Assembly: GCA_902764875.1 (NCBI GenBank) | Contig: CACWXP010000028.1 | Span: forward strand, 1 to 33,263 | Source of the DNA: an uncultured Eubacteriales bacterium | GTDB taxonomy: Bacteria; Bacillota; Clostridia; Christensenellales; Aristaeellaceae | Length of the DNA stretch: 33,263 bases | Reading direction: 5' to 3' | In this document: positions 1-8,111 of the stretch, piece after piece | Layout of the letters: each line of letters starts with the position of its first letter | How positions within the stretch are numbered: position 1 is the stretch's first letter | Program-made: the position numbers and the translations under genes | The notes under the pieces: generated by a model | What the model saw: the letters and a program-made list of their open reading frames with translations, nothing else | Told to the model about the DNA's origin: nothing | Databases searched by the model: none

Positions 1-95
1 TACTTAATTAGGCGTTCTATTCTACTGTGGGGTACTTTCGTTTCGCAATCTGTTCCGCTTCTCAGCGGTCACTTTGAATCATACAGGAAGCTCCG
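1..95. other. short gene-free left edge
   Basis: I see no coding frame here. The only structure is a 5-bp stem with a 4-base loop (CCGCT at 55-59 and AGCGG at 64-68). It lies downstream of the first minus-strand gene but has no T-run, so it is a poor terminator candidate. Confidence 0.4.
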
Positions 96-1424
96 TTATT
101 TAATCAGCTCAAAACTGAAGCTGTCCGCCAGTTTTCCGTCAACGTACATGGCCATCTCGTAAATCCCGTCCGGATACCCGTTCTGGTTCAGCATGTCCAG
201 TAGCCCGGTTTCCTCCATGGATGTATACCATTCGTCCTCGCCCATGATCTCCGGATCATAGTACCACTGGCTTTCATAGCGGTAATTGCTCCCGTCCGGC
301 GCCGTCAGCGCCACCAGCAGGCTGAATCCTTCCATCTTTTTGCTCACCTGATAGCTGGTGGAGGAAAGCATGCAGGCGCGTCCGCTGCGCAGCAGTTCCT
401 CCGTAACCTGGGTAGTCGGAGCCGGCATGGTGGTTTCATCTGCGTTCTCCGGCATCTCGGCAATTGCAAAAATCAGCGATTTGAATTCATAGTCCGTCAG
501 CTTTTCCGCCTCCGGGAGAGCGGTGATCGCGATCTGCTGCGGCAGGTCGTCCGGCACCCCCGCAAATGCGGCCAGCCCGGAAAGATAGGTCCTTCCAGGC
601 GTCAGCAGCATGGTCGTTGCCGTCGTGTTTTCATCCATTTCCAGATAGTTCAGATAGGAGGACTCCGAATCCGCCACAATGTGGTACAGTTTTTCGCCTT
701 CCTTTATTTCCGGGAGGGAAACGCCCGACCAGTCAAACGTCACCATGTTCTCCTCCATGGAAACCTGATAACCCTCCGGGCGGTTATCCGTTTCCGGGGC
801 GTCCAGGAAACCGGCCGCCTCCTGCAGACAGATGGAGATTTCCGGCACGGTCAGCGCCACATAACGGTTCACGCCTTCCGCGTATTCCGCCATGATGATT
901 CCTGCCAGTTTTCCGTCCGTCGTTACAACAGGAGAACCGATCACCGTATCGCCGGAAAGCGTCAGCAGCATGGCTTCCTTCCCGTTCCAGGTGATCAGTG
1001 CCGCGTCGTAGACTGCCCGGTTTACCCTCGAACGCATCCAGTCGCCGCTGCGAACCATCAGATCCCCGGTCTGGGGCATAATACCGGTGTTCAGAAAATC
1101 ATAGGCCGGGATGGCCGGCTTCGCCCCGTCGGTTTCATGAAGCAGCACCAGCACCTTTCCGTCCGCGACAGGCAGAGCCGCCGAAACGGGCCTGTATGCC
1201 GATCCGTCCCAGATGACCAGCATCGTTACCTTCTCCGGCAAGCCGACCGGAGAGGCAACCGCCACGCCGTCCATCACCGGCACGGCCGTACCGATCCATG
1301 TTTTCCCGGCTTCCGTCGCGTCGTACAGATCGTACAGATCCGGCGACGTGGCCGTTTCCGCAATCACGGTGCCCGCTGAAACCAACATCACCAGCGCAAT
1401 CAGAAAAGCTGTCCACTTCTTCAT
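96..1424 (-). CDS. secreted protein with degenerate trypsin-like domain
   Basis: This 442-residue protein begins with a signal peptide (MKKW, then a hydrophobic run, with likely cleavage after VIA near residue 22). Residues about 40-200 look like a chymotrypsin/HtrA-like beta-barrel. The stretch around SGDTVIGSPVV, followed by a DGKLAGI-like strand, resembles the GDSGSPV...G..VGI region of such proteases. I cannot identify a convincing catalytic His or Asp, so it may be a binding-only pseudoprotease. The C-terminal half (about 215-442) looks like beta-rich repeats of unknown family. It lies 79 bases downstream of smc on the same strand and has its own ribosome site (AGGAGGG, minus strand, just upstream of the ATG). 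Fold assignment is by eye and moderate; that the protein is exported is well supported. Confidence 0.7.
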   Translation of the reverse strand: MKKWTAFLIALVMLVSAGTVIAETATSPDLYDLYDATEAGKTWIGTAVPVMDGVAVASPVGLPEKVTMLVIWDGSAYRPVSAALPVADGKVLVLLHETDGAKPAIPAYDFLNTGIMPQTGDLMVRSGDWMRSRVNRAVYDAALITWNGKEAMLLTLSGDTVIGSPVVTTDGKLAGIIMAEYAEGVNRYVALTVPEISICLQEAAGFLDAPETDNRPEGYQVSMEENMVTFDWSGVSLPEIKEGEKLYHIVADSESSYLNYLEMDENTTATTMLLTPGRTYLSGLAAFAGVPDDLPQQIAITALPEAEKLTDYEFKSLIFAIAEMPENADETTMPAPTTQVTEELLRSGRACMLSSTSYQVSKKMEGFSLLVALTAPDGSNYRYESQWYYDPEIMGEDEWYTSMEETGLLDMLNQNGYPDGIYEMAMYVDGKLADSFSFELIK

Positions 1425-1460
1425 GCCAACTGTCCCTCCTGTTCCAAAAACATCTAACCC

Positions 1461-1495
1461 CTAAATCCTAAATCCTAAATCCTGAATCCTATATC
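1461..1495. repeat. five tandem 7-bp units (CTAAATC-like)
   Basis: On the plus strand, CTAAATC occurs three times in tandem (1461-1481), followed by CTGAATC and CTATATC (1482-1495). The array fills the gap between the smc stop and the ribosome site of the next minus-strand gene. On the transcript it reads as GATTTAG-type units. Confidence 0.85.
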
Positions 1496-1503
1496 CAAAC
1501 CCC

Positions 1504-4500
1504 TTACTCCTCGTAATCCTGCAGCGAAACGGAAACCATCCGGCTCACGCCCTGTTCCTCCATGGCGACGCCGTACAGGCCGTTTGCCCGCTCCATGGTT
1601 CCCTTCCGGTGTGTAATCACAACAAACTGGGTGGATTTGGAATACTCCGACAGATAATCCGCGAAGTATCCGATATTCGCGTCGTCCAGCGCCGCTTCGA
1701 TCTCGTCCAGAATGCAGAACGGCGTGGGTTTCAGCTTCAGCGTTGCGAAAAGGATCGCAATGGCCGTCAGTGTTTTTTCTCCGCCGGAAAGGAGCGACAG
1801 CAGCGTCAACTTCTTTCCCGGAGGCTGGGCGTTGATCTCAATGCCGCAGTTCAGCGGGTCGTCCGGATCGGTCAGCAGCAGTTCCGCGTGACCGCCGCCG
1901 AAGAGGCGGGTGAATGTCTCCGTAAAGTATCCCTGCAGCAGGGCAAAGCGTTCCACAAAGGTCTCACGCATCTGCTCCAGCAGGCGGGCAATCAGGTCCC
2001 GCAGATCCTTTTCCGCCTTCTCCAGATCCTCGCGCTGCACATACATTTCGTCGTACCGCGCCTTTGTCGACGCGTATTCCTCAACGGCGTGCACGTTGAC
2101 CGGGCCCAGCGCCCGGATTTCCGCCGACAGCTGTGCCGCCTGGCGGTCCGCTTCCGTTATATTGATTCCCTCCGGGCGGCGGAATTCTTCCGCCCCGGCA
2201 TAGGTCATCTCGTAGGTGTTCCAGATCCTGTCCCGAAGCGCCTTCAGGTCGCCGTCGGTCCGGGCCCGGCCCAGCTCCAGCCGGTGCGCCCTGTCGCTGT
2301 CCCGGCTCATGGACTGGTGCAGGCCTTCCATTTCCGCCAGAAGCTCCTTCAGCAGGTTCTGCCTGCCGGTGCGGGTTTCTTCCAGCTCGCCGGTAATCCG
2401 CTCCCGGCCGGCCTGTTCCGCCGTCACCTCGTCCAGTGCTTTGCGCTTTTCCGCCTCCGCCAGCGTGTCCGCCTCGTCCTGGGCGTTCATCTCCGCAAGG
2501 GTTCTCCGCCGCTGCTCCTGTTCTTTTCCGATGCGCTCCTTTTCCTGTTCCAGGCGTGCTTTGTCCCGCTGCAGCGTCTCCAGTTCATGCTGCAGATCGT
2601 TCACCGCCAGGGTCAGGCGCAGCGTTTCCGCTGCCCGTTCCTCGGCCGTCTGCCGGGCTTCCGCCGCCGCCTGCTGCAGGCCGGCCGCTTCCTTTTCCAT
2701 TTCTTCCCGGGTTTCTTCCGTCTTTTCCGTCTGGTCGTCGGCCATGGACAGCTGCTCCCGGATCTGCATCATGGATTCCATCAGCTGTTCGCGGGCCGCC
2801 TCCGTTTCGCTGACCCGCATGGAATGCATCCGCTGTTCGTCTTCCGCGCTCTGCAGGCGTTCGGTTTCCCGGGTTACCGCGATCTCCTGCTGATGCAGCT
2901 CTTCCAGCGCCTCCGCGGATCGGATTTTCAGGTTGTCCTTCGTTTCCTGTCCGTTGCGCATGCGGTCAAGCAGGCGCTCCAGCTCGTCCTGGCCTTTGTT
3001 CAGTGCCTCCGTCAGTTCCCGCAGTTCCCTCTCCCGGCTGAACAGATTGATGTTCCGGGAGGAAACCGAGCCGCCGGTCATGGAGCCGCCGGAGTGCATC
3101 ACGTCGCCCTGCAGCGTCACCAGCCGGAATTCATGGCCGCCCCGCCGCATAATGGCAATCCCGTGGTCCAGGCTGTCCGCCACCACCGTGCGTCCCAGCA
3201 GGTTTTCCACGATTCCCCGGTAATGATCCTCGCAGGAAACCAGTTCCGAGGCCACGCCGAGACACCCGGGCATATTCAGCACTTCGCGCTCCCGGGCCGT
3301 CAGCCCCCGGGACTTCACGGAGGTCACCGGCAGGAAGGTAGCCCGGCCCAGCCGGTTTTTCCGCAGGAATTCAATCAGCTCTTTGGCTGTTTCCTCGTCC
3401 TCGGTCACAACGTTCTGCTGGGCGTTGCCCAGCACCATGTCCATGGCCGTCTCATATTCCCGGGGTACGGAAACCAGCCGGTTCAGCGGCCCGTAAACCC
3501 TGTCCATGGAGCGCTCCTGCGCATATCGGACCACCGAGCGCACGGAGTTTGCGTAGCCCTCCATCTCGCGGGACATTTCGTCCAGCAGTTTCTGGCGGGA
3601 TTCCATGTCCCGCATCTCCGCCAGTTTTTCGTCGTAATCCTTCCGGGCCTGAATCACGGAAGCATCCGCCGCTTCCAGCTGTTCCCGGGCTTCCTGAACG
3701 CTCTTTGCGAGCGCTTCCTGCTTTTCCTGCTCCGCCCGCAGGCGCTCCCGGGCTTCCGTCACCGTGCCGTCCAGATCGGCGCCGGCCCGCTTCATGGCTT
3801 CGCAGGAAACCGTAACCTCCTGCAGCCGTTCTTCCATGGTGGTCAGCATGGTCTTCAGCCGCGTCTGGTCGTTCAGCGCGGCCGCCCGGCGGTTAATGGC
3901 GTCCATCATGGCCGTCTTGTGGGCTTCCAGGGCTTCTTCCCGTTCGTTCTGTGTCCGGCGGGCTTCCTCTTCCGCCTCCCGGGCTTTTTCCAGGGCCTCG
4001 GTCTGCTCCGCCAGCACGCCGGAGCGCATCTCGCTCCCGCTTCCGCTTTCTTCGGCCATGCGGTTCAGCTCTTCAAGGCGTTCGCTGCCCTGCTGCAGTT
4101 CGCCGGTGATTCTCTCCCGGTTTTCCCCGCGGCTGCGTTTTCTCTCCTCAATGGCGTGCAGCGCGTCGCCGGCCGCGTGCACCGCTTCCACGCCGGAAAG
4201 CATGGCCGCGTGGGCTTCCGAAATCTTGGCGTCCAGATCGGCAATCTCTGCCTGCCGGGCGTCCCGCTCTTCCGCTTTTTCCTGAAGGGTGATCTCTGTC
4301 TGTTCCAGAACTGCCTTGATATTCTGCAGGTCCAGATCATAGTCCCGCAGTTTTGCTTCCATTTTATCCGACCGAACGAGGAACAGGTTCAGATCCAGTT
4401 CCTTCAGCTGTGCCGCCAGATCCAGATACACGCGGGCGTTCTTCGACTGTTCCTCCAGGGGATCCAGCTGACGCTTCAGCTCGTCCAGGATATCGTCCAC

Positions 4501-5070
4501 CCGGGTCATGTTTTCCATCGTCCGGCTCAGTTTCCGGTCCGCCTCTTCCTTCCGGGCCTTGAACTTCACGATACCGGCGGCTTCCTCGAAAACCAGGCGG
4601 CGGTCCTCGCCCTTGCGGGAAAGAATCTCGTCAATCCGGCCCTGCCCGATGATGGAGTAGCCTTCCTTGCCGATGCCCGTGTCCCGGAAAAGATCCACCA
4701 CGTCCTTCAGCCGGCAGGCGCTCCGGTTCAGGAAATACTCGCTTTCCCCGCTGCGGTATACGCGGCGGGTCACCATCACTTCGGCATACTCCAGCGGAAG
4801 CGTATGATCCTCGTTGTCAAAAACCAGAGACACTTCGCAATAGCTCAGCGGTTTGCGCGTCTGCGTTCCGCTGAAAATCACGTCCTGCATGCTGGCGCCG
4901 CGCAGCGTCTTGGCGCTCTGCTCGCCAAGCACCCAGCGCACCGCGTCGCCGATATTGCTTTTTCCGGAGCCGTTGGGACCGACAATCGCCGTAATGCCTT
5001 CGTTGAAGACGATCTCGGTCCTTTGGGCAAAAGACTTAAATCCGTACAGCTCCAGTTTCTTTAATCGCAT
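1504..5070 (-). CDS. smc: chromosome segregation ATPase SMC
   Basis: SMC forms the ring-shaped condensin complex with ScpA and ScpB that compacts and separates the chromosome. The 1188-residue length is normal for the family. Walker A is at residues 31-38 (GPNGSGKS). It is followed by a long coiled coil rich in Glu, Arg and Gln, and a hinge at roughly 500-670 that ends in the GGSMTGG-type motif. A second coiled coil leads to the ABC signature LSGGEK at 1094-1099 and Walker B ILDEIEAALDD, with the DE pair at 1122-1123. The start ATG is preceded by GGAGG. Neither rnc nor ftsY, its frequent neighbours in Bacillota, is adjacent: upstream is a divergent cell-surface operon and downstream is a secreted protein. 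Confidence 0.98.
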   Translation of the reverse strand: MRLKKLELYGFKSFAQRTEIVFNEGITAIVGPNGSGKSNIGDAVRWVLGEQSAKTLRGASMQDVIFSGTQTRKPLSYCEVSLVFDNEDHTLPLEYAEVMVTRRVYRSGESEYFLNRSACRLKDVVDLFRDTGIGKEGYSIIGQGRIDEILSRKGEDRRLVFEEAAGIVKFKARKEEADRKLSRTMENMTRVDDILDELKRQLDPLEEQSKNARVYLDLAAQLKELDLNLFLVRSDKMEAKLRDYDLDLQNIKAVLEQTEITLQEKAEERDARQAEIADLDAKISEAHAAMLSGVEAVHAAGDALHAIEERKRSRGENRERITGELQQGSERLEELNRMAEESGSGSEMRSGVLAEQTEALEKAREAEEEARRTQNEREEALEAHKTAMMDAINRRAAALNDQTRLKTMLTTMEERLQEVTVSCEAMKRAGADLDGTVTEARERLRAEQEKQEALAKSVQEAREQLEAADASVIQARKDYDEKLAEMRDMESRQKLLDEMSREMEGYANSVRSVVRYAQERSMDRVYGPLNRLVSVPREYETAMDMVLGNAQQNVVTEDEETAKELIEFLRKNRLGRATFLPVTSVKSRGLTAREREVLNMPGCLGVASELVSCEDHYRGIVENLLGRTVVADSLDHGIAIMRRGGHEFRLVTLQGDVMHSGGSMTGGSVSSRNINLFSRERELRELTEALNKGQDELERLLDRMRNGQETKDNLKIRSAEALEELHQQEIAVTRETERLQSAEDEQRMHSMRVSETEAAREQLMESMMQIREQLSMADDQTEKTEETREEMEKEAAGLQQAAAEARQTAEERAAETLRLTLAVNDLQHELETLQRDKARLEQEKERIGKEQEQRRRTLAEMNAQDEADTLAEAEKRKALDEVTAEQAGRERITGELEETRTGRQNLLKELLAEMEGLHQSMSRDSDRAHRLELGRARTDGDLKALRDRIWNTYEMTYAGAEEFRRPEGINITEADRQAAQLSAEIRALGPVNVHAVEEYASTKARYDEMYVQREDLEKAEKDLRDLIARLLEQMRETFVERFALLQGYFTETFTRLFGGGHAELLLTDPDDPLNCGIEINAQPPGKKLTLLSLLSGGEKTLTAIAILFATLKLKPTPFCILDEIEAALDDANIGYFADYLSEYSKSTQFVVITHRKGTMERANGLYGVAMEEQGVSRMVSVSLQDYEE

Positions 5071-5088
5071 TCACATTCCTCCGGATGA

Positions 5089-5106
5089 TTCGCGCTTTAG
5101 CGCGAA
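5089..5106 (-). promoter_or_regulatory. hairpin in the smc 5' leader
   Basis: TTCGCGC (5089-5095) and GCGCGAA (5100-5106) form a perfect 7-bp stem with a 4-base loop. It lies between the putative smc -10 box and the ribosome site. It could affect mRNA stability or ribosome access; there is no T-run, so it is not a normal terminator. Confidence 0.55.
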
Positions 5107-5112
5107 CGGTTT

Positions 5113-5118
5113 ATTATA
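5113..5118 (-). promoter_or_regulatory. extended -10 promoter of smc
   Basis: On the minus strand the bases read TGATATAAT, a perfect -10 hexamer with the upstream TGn extension. The -35 region at the expected distance is poor, which is common for extended -10 promoters. The predicted transcript starts about 35 bases before the smc start codon. Confidence 0.6.
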
Positions 5119-5191
5119 TCATGAAACAGCCCGGTAAAACAGTCCGTCGACATCAAAAATACACGATCTTTCCCCGAACCCCTTTCTCCAT

Positions 5192-5219
5192 TTGACACGG
5201 CAGGCGAAATCGGTATAAA
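5192..5219 (+). promoter_or_regulatory. sigma-A promoter of the surface-acylation operon
   Basis: A consensus -35 TTGACA (5192-5197) is followed after 16 bases by TATAAA (5214-5219). It faces the SGNH hydrolase gene and would give a leader of about 45 bases. Confidence 0.8.
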
Positions 5220-5269
5220 ATCACATGTACTTTTGATGGAAGCGCCTGTATTGCGAAAGAGGGAGCCGG

Positions 5270-6112
5270 ATGAGAAAGGTTATTGCTGTTGTACTGGTCC
5301 TGCTGCTTTCGGCGGGGATTATTGGGGCCGCCAGTGCGGAGGCGCTGCCGGGTGCGGAGAAAACCGCGGATCGCCTGTCGGACACTGTACTGATGACCTT
5401 CTTTGACCACTCAATGTTCGTCGGGGATTCCCAGATGGCGAAGTTCCGCAATTATGTGAAGAGAAAATGGAGCGAAAATCCGGATTTCTTCAGCAACGTC
5501 GATTTCCGGGCCGAAAACAGTTACAAGTTCCGCTTTGTCGGCTATAAGTACATTCCTGCGGCGGAAAAGCACTACATCCATCTGACAGACAGCGGAGCAG
5601 ATACCACCCTCTATGAGATCGTGAAGAAAAAACACCCGCAGAAGATTTTCGTGCTGGCCGGACTGAACGACGCCCTGACCACGGACTATACCATGGACGT
5701 CCAGGGGCGGGATGAAACCGGCTATGACCGCGCGGCCCGGTATGTGCGGGAAATGACGGAGCTGGTTCGGGAAGTTTCGCCTGAAACGGAAATCTTTGTC
5801 ATCTCCCAGATGCCGGTGGCCAGGGGTTTTTACCAAGGGAGCAGCGACTGTTACGCCTGCCGGGATCGGTTTGACCTGGTGAACACAACGGTTCAGGCCG
5901 AATGTGAAAAGCTGGGCATCCGGTATCTGGATCTTGCCACGGGCCTGAAGGACAAGGAAGGCCTGATGCCGGAGGAGTACTGCGAGGGCGGATCCTTCCA
6001 CCTGAACGATGCGGGATACGCTGTTTTTGCCCGGGAACTGCTGGATTTTGCCCAGGCGGAATATGAGGCGGGAAGATGGACGCCCGGCTCCGGTTCCGTT
6101 CCGGAAGAATAA
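5270..6112 (+). CDS. secreted SGNH/GDSL-family hydrolase
   Basis: This 280-residue protein has an N-terminal signal peptide (hydrophobic residues 4-20, cleavage probably near ASA, residues 21-23). The GDS motif at residues 52-54 supplies the SGNH nucleophile Ser54, and GLND further on matches the block with Gly and Asn. The C-terminal block reads GGSFHLND: the His is present, but the Asp normally three residues before it is Gly. Family members hydrolyse acetyl or other ester groups on sugars and lipids. Being first in an operon with an MBOAT acyltransferase and a DHHW protein, it probably acts outside the cell on the same polymer, either removing or transferring acyl groups. The ATG follows GGGAG at short spacing. 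Confidence 0.85.
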   Translation: MRKVIAVVLVLLLSAGIIGAASAEALPGAEKTADRLSDTVLMTFFDHSMFVGDSQMAKFRNYVKRKWSENPDFFSNVDFRAENSYKFRFVGYKYIPAAEKHYIHLTDSGADTTLYEIVKKKHPQKIFVLAGLNDALTTDYTMDVQGRDETGYDRAARYVREMTELVREVSPETEIFVISQMPVARGFYQGSSDCYACRDRFDLVNTTVQAECEKLGIRYLDLATGLKDKEGLMPEEYCEGGSFHLNDAGYAVFARELLDFAQAEYEAGRWTPGSGSVPEE

Positions 6113-6117
6113 CAGAA

Positions 6118-6675
6118 ATGGTGATGCAAATGAAAAAACCGGGAATTCTGCTGGTATTGCTCCTGGTCGCGGTTCTGCTGACAGGCTGCGGAAGCTCTCA
6201 GCCCGCGGCGCCGACTGCAAAGGAAACCGCGGTTCCGGAGCAGACGGACGCTCCGGTTTCGCCGGAAACAGCCCGGCTGCCGGAAGCGTCGGAGGAAACC
6301 GCCGGAAGCCTGAAGGCGACGGTGGAAGCCGCCGTCGGTGACGCGGCGGAACTGGCGCCCTTCACGGCCGACGAGCTGACGGACATGACCGGAATCGTTC
6401 CGGAAGATGTTGCGGATTTTGTTTTCCTCCAGGGGAACGGAATGGACGGCCGGGAAATTCTTGTGATCCGTGCGAAAGACGAAGCCTCGGCGGACCGTGT
6501 GGCGTCCGGGCTGGAAAAATACCTGGAACGCAGGAAGAAAGAACACCGGGATTACGCGCCGGACGCCTATAAACTCCTGACCGACGCGAAAGTGGAGCGG
6601 AAAGGTTTGCTCCTGGCGGTGATTTCCGGCAAAAATGCCGCTGCGGAACTCTCGGCGCTGCTATCCGGAGAATGA
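6118..6675 (+). CDS. DUF4358-type lipoprotein
   Basis: This is a small lipoprotein: a hydrophobic stretch ends in LLTGCG, a lipobox with the lipidated Cys, followed by an Ala/Pro/Thr/Glu linker and a compact C-terminal domain. That domain (from about LAPFTADELTDMTGI to the end) resembles DUF4358, a family of unknown function often found beside MBOAT and DHHW genes in Clostridia. Three in-frame ATGs (6118, 6124, 6130) are possible starts. I chose 6118 because GGAAG lies 10 bases upstream; 6130 would give the cleanest signal peptide (MKKPG). It begins 5 bases after the hydrolase stop. Its role is unknown; membrane anchoring on the outer face is inferred from the lipobox. Confidence 0.82.
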   Translation: MVMQMKKPGILLVLLLVAVLLTGCGSSQPAAPTAKETAVPEQTDAPVSPETARLPEASEETAGSLKATVEAAVGDAAELAPFTADELTDMTGIVPEDVADFVFLQGNGMDGREILVIRAKDEASADRVASGLEKYLERRKKEHRDYAPDAYKLLTDAKVERKGLLLAVISGKNAAAELSALLSGE

Positions 6676-6676
6676 T

Positions 6677-8029
6677 ATGATCTTTTCATCCTTTACTTTC
6701 CTGCTCCTGTTCATGCCGTGTGTGCTACTGCTCTATCGGGTGCTGCCGGCCGGGGTGCGGATGCCGTTTTTGCTGGCGGCATCCTTGCTTTTTTATGGCT
6801 GGGGAAATCCGGCGTGGCTGCTGCTGATCCTCTTTTCCATGGTGCTGAACTGGGGCGGCGTTCTGCTGATGACCCGCGGCGGAAAAAAGCCCTCGAAGGC
6901 GGCGCTGGCCGGAATGATCGTTCTGAATCTCCTGCCCCTGCTCTGGTTTAAGTATGCCGGCTTTCTGGCGGACACCTGGACCCGCCTGACCGGAATCCCC
7001 TTGGATTTCACCGCCCCGGGTCTCCCTGCCGGCATCTCTTTTTTCACCTTCCAGGCCATGAGCTATGTCATCGATGTTTACCGGGGACAGGCGAAGCCTC
7101 AGAAAAACTTCGTCACCTTCAGCGTCTACCTTTCCCTCTTCCCCCAGCTGGTGGCCGGCCCGATTGTCCGCTATACGGATCTGGAGGCCCAGCTGATTGC
7201 CCGTCCGAAGCCGGAGTATCCGGAAATGCGGGAAGGTCTGCGCCGGTTCTGCACGGGGCTGGCCAAGAAAGTGCTCCTTGCGGACGCCATGGGGCGCCTG
7301 TGGGGCAGTATCAACGGAAACTTTGCGGAGGCGGGAGCCCTGGGCGCCTGGGTAGGGCTCCTGGCTTTCTCCTTCCAGATTTTCTTTGATTTTTCGGGTT
7401 ATTCCGATATGGCCATCGGCCTTTGCCGGTGCATGGGCTTCCGGATTCCGGAAAACTTCGACCGTCCTTACCGGGCCCAAAGCCTCACGGATTTCTGGCG
7501 CCGGTGGCATATGACGCTGACGGACTGGTTCCGGGCGTATGTGTATATTCCCCTGGGCGGGAGCCGGCGCAGCCGCATCCGGCGGGATCTGAATGTGCTG
7601 GTCGTCTGGGCGCTGACGGGCCTGTGGCACGGTGCGGGATGGAATTTTGTGCTGTGGGGGCTTTATTTTGCCCTGCTGCTGATCTTTGAAAAACGCTTTT
7701 TGCTGGAGAACCGGATCTGGCAGAAAATTCCCGGATGGATCCGGCAGCTGCTGACTTTCCTGGCAGTCATGCTGGGTTGGGGGCTTTTCTCCGGGTTCGG
7801 AAGCGAGCTGTGGAAAGCCCTGTGGGGCGGATACGGCGGAGCCTCGGCGGAAACGGTCACGCGGTGCGCCGCCTACGTGCCGATGCTGCTGTTCTGTGCC
7901 GCGGTAAGCTTCCTGCCGGCGCCGAAGAAAAACCCGCTGCGCCGGTTTGCCGCGCCGGTTCTGATGTTCCTGTGCCTGGCCGCGCTCGCGGCGCAGGGCT
8001 ACGCGCCTTTTGTTTATTTCCAGTTCTGA
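6677..8029 (+). CDS. MBOAT-family membrane O-acyltransferase (AlgI/DltB-like)
   Basis: This 450-residue polytopic membrane protein belongs to the family that moves acyl groups across the membrane to extracellular polymers (alginate O-acetylation by AlgI, D-alanylation by DltB). Diagnostic segments are FDFSGYSDMAIG, the loop FWRRWHMTLTDWFRAYVY with IPLGGSR, and LTGLWHGAGWNFVLWG, whose His is the expected catalytic residue. The gene is read from ATG 6677 because GGAG lies 6 bases upstream. An earlier in-frame ATG at 6635 would add 14 polar residues and lie inside the preceding gene. The start is 1 base past the upstream stop, so translation is probably coupled. The substrate polymer cannot be read from the sequence. 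Confidence 0.95.
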   Translation: MIFSSFTFLLLFMPCVLLLYRVLPAGVRMPFLLAASLLFYGWGNPAWLLLILFSMVLNWGGVLLMTRGGKKPSKAALAGMIVLNLLPLLWFKYAGFLADTWTRLTGIPLDFTAPGLPAGISFFTFQAMSYVIDVYRGQAKPQKNFVTFSVYLSLFPQLVAGPIVRYTDLEAQLIARPKPEYPEMREGLRRFCTGLAKKVLLADAMGRLWGSINGNFAEAGALGAWVGLLAFSFQIFFDFSGYSDMAIGLCRCMGFRIPENFDRPYRAQSLTDFWRRWHMTLTDWFRAYVYIPLGGSRRSRIRRDLNVLVVWALTGLWHGAGWNFVLWGLYFALLLIFEKRFLLENRIWQKIPGWIRQLLTFLAVMLGWGLFSGFGSELWKALWGGYGGASAETVTRCAAYVPMLLFCAAVSFLPAPKKNPLRRFAAPVLMFLCLAALAAQGYAPFVYFQF

Positions 8030-8043
8030 CGGAAACACGCAAT

Positions 8044-8064
8044 GAGCCGCCCGCAGGGCGGCTC
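8044..8064 (+). terminator. GC-rich hairpin between MBOAT and DHHW genes
   Basis: GAGCCGCCC (8044-8052) and GGGCGGCTC (8056-8064) form a perfect 9-bp stem with a 3-base loop. No T-run follows, so it is more likely an mRNA-processing or stability element, or a weak attenuator, than a full terminator. Confidence 0.5.
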
Positions 8065-8078
8065 TCAATCAGAAATAC

Positions 8079-8096
8079 ATGGCAAAAGCTTGCCAT
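8079..8096 (+). promoter_or_regulatory. second hairpin just upstream of the DHHW ribosome site
   Basis: ATGGCAA (8079-8085) pairs with TTGCCAT (8090-8096) around a 4-base loop. It ends 4 bases before the AGGGGAG ribosome site and could tune translation of the next gene. Confidence 0.4.
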
Positions 8097-8111
8097 TGTG
8101 AGGGGAGCTAC

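Noticed and set aside
55-68. Terminator at the left edge
   Set aside because: Only 5 bp and no T-run on either strand.
1461-1495. Heptad repeats as telomere-like DNA
   Set aside because: They look a little like plant telomere units, but there are only five degenerate copies inside a bacterial intergenic gap.
1609-5064. Very long open frame on the plus strand opposite smc
   Set aside because: Its product is rich in Arg, His, Phe and Gln with no recognisable domain. It mirrors the codon bias of the well-supported smc gene on the other strand.
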